64,000 bases of DNA, taken from NCBI GenBank assembly GCA_041397725.1, contig JAWKVZ010000007.1, forward strand, positions 186,001-250,000, read 5' to 3'. The notes beneath the pieces are model-generated. The model saw nothing but the letters and a program-made list of their open reading frames with translations. It was not told the DNA's origin and did not search any database. The stretch comes from JAGRKR01 sp041397725 (GTDB taxonomy: Bacteria; Pseudomonadota; Alphaproteobacteria; Rhizobiales; Hyphomicrobiaceae). How positions within the stretch are numbered: the stretch's first letter is position 1; each line of letters begins with the position of its first letter. Below are positions 52,984 to 60,782 of this stretch, piece after piece. The position numbers and the translations under genes were made by a program.

Positions 52984-53135
52984 GCCAGCCCGCCCGGGCG
53001 CCCCGACGCAGCCGCGGGGAAACCCTTTACCGGCTGAGCGCTTGACACCGCCCGCCACCTTGGCGAATGTCCTGGCGAATCCAGAGGTTTGGGCGCGCCC
53101 GGACGGTTCGTCAGGGTGCGGAGCTCGCAGGGTCC

Positions 53136-54089
53136 ATGCGCACGTATCTCGATTTCGAGAAGCCGATTGCCGAGCTCGAGAGCAAGGTCGCGGAGCTGCG
53201 ATCGCTCACTGGCGACGACAACTCGGTGTCCATCGCCGAGGAAATCGAGACGCTCCAGGCCAAGGCCGAGACGGCGCTGGTCGAGACCTACGCCAAGTTG
53301 ACGCCCTGGCAGAAGACGCAGGTCGCCAGGCATCCCGACCGGCCCCACTGTCTCGACTACGTCAAGGCGCTGATCGACGACTTCACGCCCCTGGCAGGCG
53401 ACCGCTATTTCGGTGAGGACGAGGCCATCATGGGCGGTGTCGGCCGATTCCGCGGCCGCGATGTCGCCGTGCTCGGCCATGAGAAGGGCACGGATACCGA
53501 GAGCCGCATCCGCCACAACTTCGGCATGGCGCGACCGGAAGGCTATCGCAAGGCCGTGCGCCTGATGAACCTGGCGGACAAGTTCTCGCTGCCGGTGCTG
53601 ACGTTCATCGACACGGCCGGCGCCTTCCCCGGAGTCGAGGCGGAGGAGCGGGGCCAGTCCGAGGCCATCGCCCGCTCGACGGACTGCTGCCTGGCGCTGG
53701 GCGTGCCGCTGATCTCGCTTGTCATTGGCGAGGGCGGCTCGGGAGGCGCGGTGGCGATCGCAACGGCCAATCGCGTGCTGATGATGGAGCATGCCATCTA
53801 CACGGTTGCGTCACCGGAGGCCGCAGCATCAATTCTGTGGCGCGATTCGACCCGTGCCATCGATGCCGCCACGAGCATGAAGATTACGGCGCAGGACCTG
53901 CTCCAGCTCGGCGTCATCGACGTCATCGTGCGCGAGCCGGTCGGTGGAGCCCATCGCGACAAGCCCGGGGCCATATCGGCGGCAGCCGATGCGATCGCCA
54001 AGGCGCTCGTGGAATTCGACGATATGCAGGCAGCCGAAATCCGCGCGCAGCGTCACGAAAAGTTCCTGTCGATCGGCCGTACGCTCTGA
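53136..54089 (+). CDS. accA: Acetyl-CoA carboxylase carboxyltransferase alpha subunit
   Basis: Subunit of 317 residues transferring carboxyl from biotin to acetyl-CoA, the first step of fatty-acid synthesis. YLDFEKPIAELESKV starts the family; HPDRPHCLDYV, DRYFGEDEAIMGGVGRF, NFGMARPEGYRKAVRLM, FIDTAGAFPGVEAEERGQSEAIA and IGEGGSGGAVAI form the crotonase-like core. The frame is open upstream, but family starts agree with 53136. accD is not nearby. Confidence 0.95.
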   Translation: MRTYLDFEKPIAELESKVAELRSLTGDDNSVSIAEEIETLQAKAETALVETYAKLTPWQKTQVARHPDRPHCLDYVKALIDDFTPLAGDRYFGEDEAIMGGVGRFRGRDVAVLGHEKGTDTESRIRHNFGMARPEGYRKAVRLMNLADKFSLPVLTFIDTAGAFPGVEAEERGQSEAIARSTDCCLALGVPLISLVIGEGGSGGAVAIATANRVLMMEHAIYTVASPEAAASILWRDSTRAIDAATSMKITAQDLLQLGVIDVIVREPVGGAHRDKPGAISAAADAIAKALVEFDDMQAAEIRAQRHEKFLSIGRTL

Positions 54090-54124
54090 CGCGAGAGCCT
54101 TGCGCACGGGCTTAGACCGCGCTG

Positions 54125-55120
54125 TCAGTCGAGACACATCCCGGAAACGCGCCGGGTGGCTGCAACGGCCTCTTCCAGCATCTGCGCGTAGATGGCGGCG
54201 ACCGGCTTCACCTCGTCGGCGAAGACCGCCGATTGGCCCATGGACAACAGGCCGCGGTTCCAGTCACCCGTCTCGTAGGCGACCTTGGCCTCGGTGCCCG
54301 CCGCGAATGGGCGGTAGGCGTCGAAGTCCTTGACGCCCTCGGCCTCGAGGCTGGCGACGGCCTGGGCCGCCTGATTGTCGATCACGCGATAGGTGTTGCG
54401 GAACGTCTGCATGACCAGGCGTGAGCCGGTCTCGTCGCTCTCGACGATCTTCTGCTTGTAGGCGCCGTGCGCCCAGATCTCGCTGGCAACCGTCATCCGC
54501 GTGCCGAGCACGACCGCCTCGGCCCCCATGGCGAGCGCCGCCGCGACCTGGCTGCCATGGCCGATACCGCCGCCGATCGCCACCGGCAGCGGCACCGAGC
54601 GCGTAGCCTGGACCGTCTGCACGATGCTGCCGATCATCTGCATGCCGGGATGGCCGCCGCATTCCGCGCCCACCACGCAGACGGCGTCGATGTCGAGTTT
54701 GGCGGCGCTGATCGCGTGCCGCACGGTGGAGACCTTGTGCATGATCGTGCAGCCGGCATCCTTGAGGCGAGGCACGACGTCCTTTGGGGGAATGCCGGAG
54801 GTCTCGATGAGACGCACGCCCTCCTCGAGCAGGATCGGGATGTGCGTTTCGAAAATGCGATTCTCCTCCGGGCGTGTCGACATGTAGACGTTGACGCCGA
54901 AGGGCTTGCCGCCTGTGAGGTCGCGGCATTTCTGCAGCTCGGCCCGGAAGGCGCCGGGGTCTGGAAAGGTGCGGACGGTCATGAAGCCCATGCCGCCCGC
55001 GTTGACGCTCGCCGCGACGTAACCGGCATCGGAAAGCCACATCAGGCCGCCGCAGAGGATCGGGTGGCGGATGGCGAACAGCTCGGTGATGCGAGTCTTG
55101 AAGTGCTGGCGTTCGATCAT
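54125..55120 (-). CDS. Nitronate monooxygenase-like flavoprotein
   Basis: FMN-dependent TIM-barrel enzyme of 331 residues of the 2-nitropropane dioxygenase/nitronate monooxygenase family. RHPILCGGLMWLSDAGYVAASVNAGGMGF, PFGVNVYM, VVGAECGGHPGMQM, VAIGGGIGHGSQVAAALAMGAEAVVLGTRM and the end region RGLLSMGQSAVF match the family. Actual substrate may be nitronate or an enoyl substrate as in related FabK-type enzymes. It is the last gene in a five-gene minus-strand cluster with SDRs and a ThDP enzyme; the gap to the preceding SDR is 41 bases. Confidence 0.87.
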   Translation of the reverse strand: MIERQHFKTRITELFAIRHPILCGGLMWLSDAGYVAASVNAGGMGFMTVRTFPDPGAFRAELQKCRDLTGGKPFGVNVYMSTRPEENRIFETHIPILLEEGVRLIETSGIPPKDVVPRLKDAGCTIMHKVSTVRHAISAAKLDIDAVCVVGAECGGHPGMQMIGSIVQTVQATRSVPLPVAIGGGIGHGSQVAAALAMGAEAVVLGTRMTVASEIWAHGAYKQKIVESDETGSRLVMQTFRNTYRVIDNQAAQAVASLEAEGVKDFDAYRPFAAGTEAKVAYETGDWNRGLLSMGQSAVFADEVKPVAAIYAQMLEEAVAATRRVSGMCLD

Positions 55121-55161
55121 GCGTGGCCCTGCTCGTGTTGCCGGTTGTCGTGGCTTTCGGA

Positions 55162-55884
55162 TCAGGCCATCAGGTTGCCGACGGACAGGCCGCCGCAGAC
55201 ATAGAGCACCTGGCCCGTCGTGTAGCCGGCCTTGTCCGAGAGGAAGTAGGCGCATGCTTCTGCGATCTCGTCCACGTGACCCATGCGCTGCATTGGTACG
55301 GTCGCGATGAAATTGCGATACTTCTCCGAGCCGGGCGGGTGATTGCCGAGAAACATCTCGGTCTCGATCGGACCGGGCGCAACGCAGTTGACGGTGATGC
55401 CGTCGGCGACGACCTCGAGGGCCACGGTGCGGCTCAAGGAAACGAGGCCTGCCTTGCTCATGCCGTAGAGCGCCCGCTCGGGCCGGCCGAGCCCGGCCCG
55501 GCTCGTGACGTTGACGATGCGTCCGAATTTCGCCGCGCGCATGGCCGGCAGCACCGCCTGCATGCATTGCAGGGCCGAGCGGACGTTGATGGCCATGACC
55601 CGCTCGAAATCGGCGTCCGTCATGTCGTCGAGCTTCTGGGCATGGCTGATGCCGGCGTTGTTGACGAGACGCGTGATCCGGTAACGTCCGGCGATCTCGG
55701 CCAGCGCCGCGGCGGAGGCGGCCTCATCCTGGAAGTCGGCGGTGTAGAAGTCTCCGTCGAATCCGCCCTTGGGCTTCGATCTGGCCATTCCCACGACATG
55801 GTGTCCCTGTCGCGCCAGCAGGTCGGCGAGGGCCCGGCCGATGCCGCGGCTGGCTCCCGTCACGAGCGTCGCTTGCTTGTCCAT
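55162..55884 (-). CDS. Short-chain dehydrogenase/reductase (copy B)
   Basis: SDR of 240 residues: VTGASRGIGRALADLLARQG, VNNAGISHAQ, VTSRAGLGRPERALYGMSKAGLV with the Y-x-x-x-K pair, ITVNCVAPGPIETEMF and YTTGQVLYVCGGLSVG. It is a clear paralogue of the next gene upstream (55929-56651), with the same length and the same SKPxGxF block after the NAD(P) loop. Substrate unknown. Part of the accessory catabolic operon. Confidence 0.88.
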   Translation of the reverse strand: MDKQATLVTGASRGIGRALADLLARQGHHVVGMARSKPKGGFDGDFYTADFQDEAASAAALAEIAGRYRITRLVNNAGISHAQKLDDMTDADFERVMAINVRSALQCMQAVLPAMRAAKFGRIVNVTSRAGLGRPERALYGMSKAGLVSLSRTVALEVVADGITVNCVAPGPIETEMFLGNHPPGSEKYRNFIATVPMQRMGHVDEIAEACAYFLSDKAGYTTGQVLYVCGGLSVGNLMA

Positions 55885-55928
55885 GCGGTCTCCTTACTGG
55901 CTCCGGCTGTCGTGCAACGGCCGATCCG

Positions 55929-56651
55929 TCAAATCGGGGCGAGACCGGCGGTCATGCCGCCGCAGATGTAGAGCACCTGGCCCGTCGTGAAGCCCGATTC
56001 CACCGAGAGGAAGTAGGCGGCTGCGGCTGCGATGTCCTGCGGCGTGCCGAGGCGACCGACCGGCACGCGCGCCTCGAAGGCGCGCCTCATGTCCGGATTG
56101 GCGGCGTTGTTGCGGGTGAAAAGCTCGGTCTCGATGGGGCCGGGCGCGATGCAGTTGACCGTGATGCCGTCGGCCGCCAGCTCCAGAGCCGCGGCCCGCG
56201 TGAAGCAGCCGAGTGCGCCCTTCGAGATGGCGTAGGACGAGCGCCCTTCCTTGCCGAGCGCGGCGCGGCTGCCGATGTTGAGCACGCGCCCGAAGCGCGC
56301 CTCCCGCATGGCCGGCAGGCAGGCCTGCAGACACTGCATGGCGGCCCGCACGTTGACGTCGAGCACAGCGGCGAGGTCCGCCGTCTTGATCTGCTCGACG
56401 GGGGCCATGCGCCCGATTCCGGCATTATTGACGAGCCGCACCACCTTGTGCCGCGCCGTGATCTCGGCCATTGCGGCTCTCGTCGCCTCGCCGTCGCCGA
56501 GGTCCACGGCATGATGCTCGCCGGGGAAATAGCCCTCCGGCTTCGAGCGGGACAGCCCGATGATGGTCTGACCGCTCCGCGCGAGCCGCTCGGCGATCGC
56601 CCGGCCGATGCCGCGACTGACGCCCGTCACCAGGGTTGCCGTCCCGTCCAT
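55929..56651 (-). CDS. Short-chain dehydrogenase/reductase (copy A)
   Basis: SDR of 240 residues: VTGVSRGIGRAIAERLARSG, SRSKPEGYFPGEHHAVD, VNNAGIGRMAPV, NIGSRAALGKEGRSSYAISKGALG with catalytic Ser and Y-x-x-x-K, ITVNCIAPGPIETELF and FTTGQVLYICGGMTAG. Duplicate of the following gene. Such pairs may act on enantiomers or successive hydroxyl groups; this is inference. The gap to copy B is 44 bases. Confidence 0.88.
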   Translation of the reverse strand: MDGTATLVTGVSRGIGRAIAERLARSGQTIIGLSRSKPEGYFPGEHHAVDLGDGEATRAAMAEITARHKVVRLVNNAGIGRMAPVEQIKTADLAAVLDVNVRAAMQCLQACLPAMREARFGRVLNIGSRAALGKEGRSSYAISKGALGCFTRAAALELAADGITVNCIAPGPIETELFTRNNAANPDMRRAFEARVPVGRLGTPQDIAAAAAYFLSVESGFTTGQVLYICGGMTAGLAPI

Positions 56652-56677
56652 AGCAGGTCTCCTTTGACAGGCTCGTC

Positions 56678-58327
56678 TCAGTTGCCGAGATCGGCAAGGT
56701 TGGCGAACGGGCTGATGTGCTCGAGGGTGGTGTGCACGTCGACCACGACGGGGCCCTCCGTCTCCAGCGCCTCCGCCACGATCTCGGCGGCCTCCTCGAT
56801 GGTCGATATGGTGAGCCCGGTAGCACCGAATGACTCAGCCATGCGGGCGAAGTCGGGGTTCTGCAGCTCGGTGCCGTGGACACGTCCCTTGTAGGACTTC
56901 TCCTGGTGCATTCGGATGGTGCCGTAGCTGCCGTTGTTCGAGACGAACACCTTGATAGGCACGCCGTACTGCACGGCCGTGGCCAGCTCGCTCCCCGTCA
57001 TGAGCATGCCGCCGTCGCCGATGAAGGTGATGACCGTGCGATCCGGATGGCGCAGTCCTGCCGCCACGGCAGCCGGCATGCCGAGCCCCATGGCGCCGCC
57101 GACCGTGCCGACCATGAGGTGCTTGCCGGAGAAGGGGAAATGACGATGCAGCCAGCCGGAGAAGTTTCCGGCGTCGGTGATGAAGATCGTGTCGTCGGCG
57201 ACCTTGCCGACCAGTGCGGCGACAATGGCCCCCATGTCGAGCAGGCCATCTTTTGGCGCAGCCCACGGCATCGCCGCCGCGACGGGCGCATGCAGTCGCT
57301 CGATCCACGCCTTGCGCGCCGCTGGCGCGGTCGAGGAGCGGCCGGCGAGCGCGCGAAGAAAGGCGGTCGCGTCGGCGACGATGGGCAGCTCGGTGCGGAA
57401 CTCGCGACCGATCTTGCCGGGGTCGTCGTAGACGTGGATCAGCGGCTGGCGGGGCACCGGCGTCGCCGGGAACGTATAGCCCTGCGTGGTCACCTCGCCG
57501 AGGCGCGTGCCGACGGCCAGGATGAGATCGGACTCCGCGAAGCGGTCGACCATGGGCTTCGGGATCTTGAAGCCGAGATGCCCGACATAGTTGGGATGCG
57601 CGTTCGGGAAGAGGTCCTGGCGCTTGAAGGTCAAAGCCACGGGCAGGGCGTGAGCTTCCGACGCCGCCAGCAGCGCGGCGCGCCCTTCCGGCGAGCCGAC
57701 ACCACCGCCCGCGATCACGAGCGGGCGCTCCGAGCGCGCCAGCCGCGCCACGACATCTTCGAGTGCTTCGGCGCCCGAAGCGACGCGAGGCGCCGCGATA
57801 GGCTCGATCACTTCGGCCGACGTCATGTCCTCGAGCATGTCTTCCGGCAGCACGATCACGACCGGACCCGGCGTCGGCGCCTTGGCGACGGCGTAAGCGC
57901 GCGCCAGGATCTCGGGAATGCGATCGGCGTCGTCGATCACCCACACGCCCTTGGCCATGTCCGAGAAGGTCTTGGCGTAGTCGACCTCCTGGAAGGAACG
58001 CCGGCCGACTTCGGCGCGCGGCACCTGCCCGATGAAGAGGATGAGCGGCACGGCGTCCTGCTCGGCCACGTGCACGGCGATCGAGGCGTTGGTTGCACCG
58101 GGGCCGCGGCTGACGAAGACGATGCCCGGCTGGCCGGATACCTTGGCGTCGGCCAGGCCCATGAAGCCGGCGCCGCCCTCGTGGCGACAGATGACGGTCT
58201 CGATCGCATTGCGGTCGTGGAGCGCATCGAGAACGGCGAGATAGCTCTCGCCGGGGACACAGAAGACACGGTCGGTGCCGTGCTGGGCGAGGCAGTCGAC
58301 GAGCAGATCGGCGGCGCGGCGGGCCAT
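56678..58327 (-). CDS. Thiamine diphosphate-dependent enzyme (acetolactate synthase-like)
   Basis: ThDP enzyme of 549 residues with the three-domain layout of acetolactate synthase and benzoylformate decarboxylase. The N-terminal Glu that activates ThDP is in VICRHEGGAGFMGLADA, followed by SRGPGATNASIAVHVAEQD; FQEVDYAKTFSDMAKGVW aligns with the ALS FQExD region. The cofactor motif is GDGGMLMTGSELATAVQ...VSNNGSYGTI. The reaction could be decarboxylation or carboligation of a 2-oxo acid. A regulatory ilvN-like subunit is absent, so a role in branched-chain synthesis is unlikely; clustering with SDRs and a carboxylate transporter favours catabolism. Confidence 0.87.
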   Translation of the reverse strand: MARRAADLLVDCLAQHGTDRVFCVPGESYLAVLDALHDRNAIETVICRHEGGAGFMGLADAKVSGQPGIVFVSRGPGATNASIAVHVAEQDAVPLILFIGQVPRAEVGRRSFQEVDYAKTFSDMAKGVWVIDDADRIPEILARAYAVAKAPTPGPVVIVLPEDMLEDMTSAEVIEPIAAPRVASGAEALEDVVARLARSERPLVIAGGGVGSPEGRAALLAASEAHALPVALTFKRQDLFPNAHPNYVGHLGFKIPKPMVDRFAESDLILAVGTRLGEVTTQGYTFPATPVPRQPLIHVYDDPGKIGREFRTELPIVADATAFLRALAGRSSTAPAARKAWIERLHAPVAAAMPWAAPKDGLLDMGAIVAALVGKVADDTIFITDAGNFSGWLHRHFPFSGKHLMVGTVGGAMGLGMPAAVAAGLRHPDRTVITFIGDGGMLMTGSELATAVQYGVPIKVFVSNNGSYGTIRMHQEKSYKGRVHGTELQNPDFARMAESFGATGLTISTIEEAAEIVAEALETEGPVVVDVHTTLEHISPFANLADLGN

Positions 58328-58395
58328 GGACTATGCTCCTGGAGCTCGGGCCTGGTCTGGGAAAGGGCGGCCTCGGCTGGTTGCAGACGGCGCGG

Positions 58396-59160
58396 TCACG
58401 TGGTGCGGCCGCAATCGACGACGATGGTCTGGCCGGTGATTGCCTGCTGCGCGCACAGGAAGATCATGGTCTCGGCGATATCGTCCGCCTCGACGAAGCG
58501 GCGCAGCGGCGCGGCCTCGGCATAGCGCGCCTTGCGCTCGGGCGGCCAGGGATCGGTCCATGGCGTGCGCGTCAGACCCGGGGCGACCGCGTTGACGCGG
58601 ATCTCCGGGCCGAGCGCCCGCGCGAGGTTGCGGGTGAGATTGATCAGTGCGGCCTTGGCTGCGCTGTAGGCGAGGGAGGAGCCCGCGCCGCCGATGCCGA
58701 GTCCCGCGATGGAGGCGGTGGAGACGATGCAGCCGCGGCTGGCCTTCAGGGCCGGCGCGGCGGCGCGCGTGCAGCGGAACGGACCCACCAGATTGGTCGC
58801 CAGGATCTTCGTCCAGAACTCCTCGGTCATGGCGTCGAGATCGGGAAAGGGAATGGGCTCCACCGTCAGCGACGTGCCGGCATTGTTGATCAGGATATCG
58901 AGACCACCGAGGTCGTCGATGGCCTGGCCGACCATGTTCTCGGCCGATGCGGGATCGGAAACGTCGCCTGCGGCGCCGATGACCGTATTGCTGGATTTGC
59001 GCAGCGTCTCCAGCGTCGCCTTGGCCTTGTCGTCGCCGGGCAGATGGTTGATCGCGACCTGTGCGCCGCAGCGCAGCAGCGCCTTCGTCGTAGCGAGTCC
59101 AATTCCGGACGCTCCGCCGGTGACGAGCGCGCGCTTACCAGTGAAATCAGCCGTGATCAT
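58396..59160 (-). CDS. Short-chain dehydrogenase/reductase (first in operon)
   Basis: SDR of 254 residues: VTGGASGIGLATTKALL, INNAGTSLTVE, STASIAGLGIGGAGSSLAYSAAKAAL with Ser/Tyr/Lys, IRVNAVAPGLTRTPW and the end ITGQTIVVDCGRT. It is less similar to the other two SDRs of the cluster and closer to 3-oxoacyl-ACP-reductase-like enzymes. It leads the leftward operon and is divergent from the TAXI transporter genes across a 369-base control region. Confidence 0.87.
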   Translation of the reverse strand: MITADFTGKRALVTGGASGIGLATTKALLRCGAQVAINHLPGDDKAKATLETLRKSSNTVIGAAGDVSDPASAENMVGQAIDDLGGLDILINNAGTSLTVEPIPFPDLDAMTEEFWTKILATNLVGPFRCTRAAAPALKASRGCIVSTASIAGLGIGGAGSSLAYSAAKAALINLTRNLARALGPEIRVNAVAPGLTRTPWTDPWPPERKARYAEAAPLRRFVEADDIAETMIFLCAQQAITGQTIVVDCGRTT

Positions 59161-59529
59161 GTGGGGGTACGAGCTCCGATGCAGGGTCGAGGCAGCTCAC
59201 CGTGTGCCATGCCTGGAGCTCGCTCGCCCTGGTCCTCGGACCCGAGAGGCGTCGGCGCAATCGACGCGCGTTCGCTGCCGCATCCCGACGAGCGGCCCGA
59301 TCGGCACCGCCGGTCTCGCCACTGCTCCGGCAGTGGTCGTTTCGAGCTGCACGGAGCCGGTCTGGCATCAACACAAAGGTGAAGATCAATAGAGTTGGCG
59401 AGGATAGGTGAAGCGGTTATCGTTCGCAATCACGTTCAGCGATCGAAAAGACTGAACGAAGAGGGCGGATCGTCGATGCAATCGAAATCGATCCCCCCCG
59501 GAGGAACAAAGCCCAAGGGAGAACGTCAC
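59161..59529. promoter_or_regulatory. Divergent control region of catabolic and TAXI operons
   Basis: No supported gene. An inverted repeat CGTTCAG (59433-59439) / CTGAACG (59452-59458) with a 12-base spacer lies about 70-100 bases upstream of the first binding-protein start; a candidate operator for shared control of both operons. No adjacent regulator gene is present. Confidence 0.4.
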
Positions 59530-60687
59530 ATGAAAACACCCTCGACTCGTATTGCCATTGCGGTGGCTGCATCGCTCGGCTTGCCGATGGCGAGCGCCTC
59601 GGCGGCAGAGGTCAAACTGCCGAAAGCCATCTCGTGGACCGCGTACGGCACGACGTCGTCCGGCTATGCGCAGTCCGTCGGTCTCGGGCAGATGCTGAAG
59701 AAGCGCTTCGGCGTCGATCTGCGGATCATTCCGGGCAAGAACGATGTGTCGCGCATGGCGCCGATGAGGGTCGGCCAGACGCAGATCTGCGCCTGTGGCA
59801 TCGCGGCCTATTTTGCCCAGGAAGGCGTGCTGATGTTCGCCGAGAAGTCCTGGGGTCCGCAGCGCATCTACAATCTCTTCAACAACGTCGGGCGTAACGG
59901 CCAGCAGGCCATGACGGCGGCCGACGCTGGCATCCTCAAGGTGTCGGATCTCAAGGGCAAGCGCGTCACCTTCGTGAAGGGTGCGCCGGCGCTCAACACC
60001 AACATGACGGCCATGCTGGCCTTCGGCGGCCTGACCTGGGCCGACGTCAAGAAGGTCGAGGTCCCCGGCTGGAAGCAGTCGATCGAAGCCGTCATCAACG
60101 GTCAGGCGGACGCCGCCTGGGGCAGCACCATCTCGAGCGCCTACGCGCAGCTCGCAGCCTCGCCGCGCGGGCTCTACTTCCCGCCGTTGCCGCACGCCGA
60201 CAAGGCGGCGTGGGATCGGGCCAAGGCCGTGGCGCCGTGGTGGGCGCCGACCAAGATCCTCGCCTACACGAAGGGCGCCAAGAACCAGGGTCCCTACGAG
60301 GGCAGCAACTATCCCTACCCGATCTTCGTCGCCGTGAAGGGCATCTCCGACGACTTGGCGTACGGCCTGACAAAGGCGGTCATGGAGCACTACCAGGACT
60401 TCAAGGAGTCCGGCCCCGGCATGGACGGCTATCAGCTCTCCGCGCAGAACCTCGCCTACGTGTTCCCGTACCACCCGGCCGCCATCAAGTACTACAAGGA
60501 GAAGGGCGTCTGGACGGCGGCTCACGAGCAGCACAACCAGATGCTGCTGAAGCGCCAGGACGTTCTTGCCGCCGCGTGGAAGGACATGCAGGCCAAGAAG
60601 GTCGCCGACGACAAGTTCGTCGCGGAATGGCTGAAGGTGCGCGCGGCCGCGCTGAAGAAGGCCGGCATGCCGGTCATCTTCGAGTAG
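59530..60687 (+). CDS. TAXI-family TRAP solute-binding protein (first)
   Basis: Periplasmic binding protein of 385 residues for a TRAP transporter. A signal peptide (STRIAIAVAASLGLPMASASA) precedes the mature part: AISWTAYGTTSSGYAQSVGLGQML, LRIIPGKNDVSRMAPMRVGQ, AYFAQEGVLMFAEKSWGPQRIY, SDLKGKRVTFVKGAPALN and EGSNYPYPIFVAVKG. These fit the TAXI group (TRAP-associated extracytoplasmic immunogenic), which usually bind dicarboxylates or amino acids such as glutamate; the ligand is unknown. GGGAGA eight bases upstream supports the ATG. The fused permease follows after 95 bases and a second binding protein after that. Confidence 0.9.
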   Translation: MKTPSTRIAIAVAASLGLPMASASAAEVKLPKAISWTAYGTTSSGYAQSVGLGQMLKKRFGVDLRIIPGKNDVSRMAPMRVGQTQICACGIAAYFAQEGVLMFAEKSWGPQRIYNLFNNVGRNGQQAMTAADAGILKVSDLKGKRVTFVKGAPALNTNMTAMLAFGGLTWADVKKVEVPGWKQSIEAVINGQADAAWGSTISSAYAQLAASPRGLYFPPLPHADKAAWDRAKAVAPWWAPTKILAYTKGAKNQGPYEGSNYPYPIFVAVKGISDDLAYGLTKAVMEHYQDFKESGPGMDGYQLSAQNLAYVFPYHPAAIKYYKEKGVWTAAHEQHNQMLLKRQDVLAAAWKDMQAKKVADDKFVAEWLKVRAAALKKAGMPVIFE

Positions 60688-60720
60688 TCGACGCCAGCAA
60701 TCCGGCGTGAGGCGTCAGGG

Positions 60721-60742
60721 GACCGGCCGCAAATGGCCGGTC
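60721..60742 (+). terminator. Hairpin between binding protein and permease genes
   Basis: Arms GACCGGCC and GGCCGGTC with a six-base loop lie between the first TAXI binding protein and the permease. Such stems commonly stabilise or partially terminate, giving more binding protein than permease. Confidence 0.5.
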
Positions 60743-60782
60743 TCCGGACTCGTTTCTTCATTCCGTTCGGAAGTATCCCACC

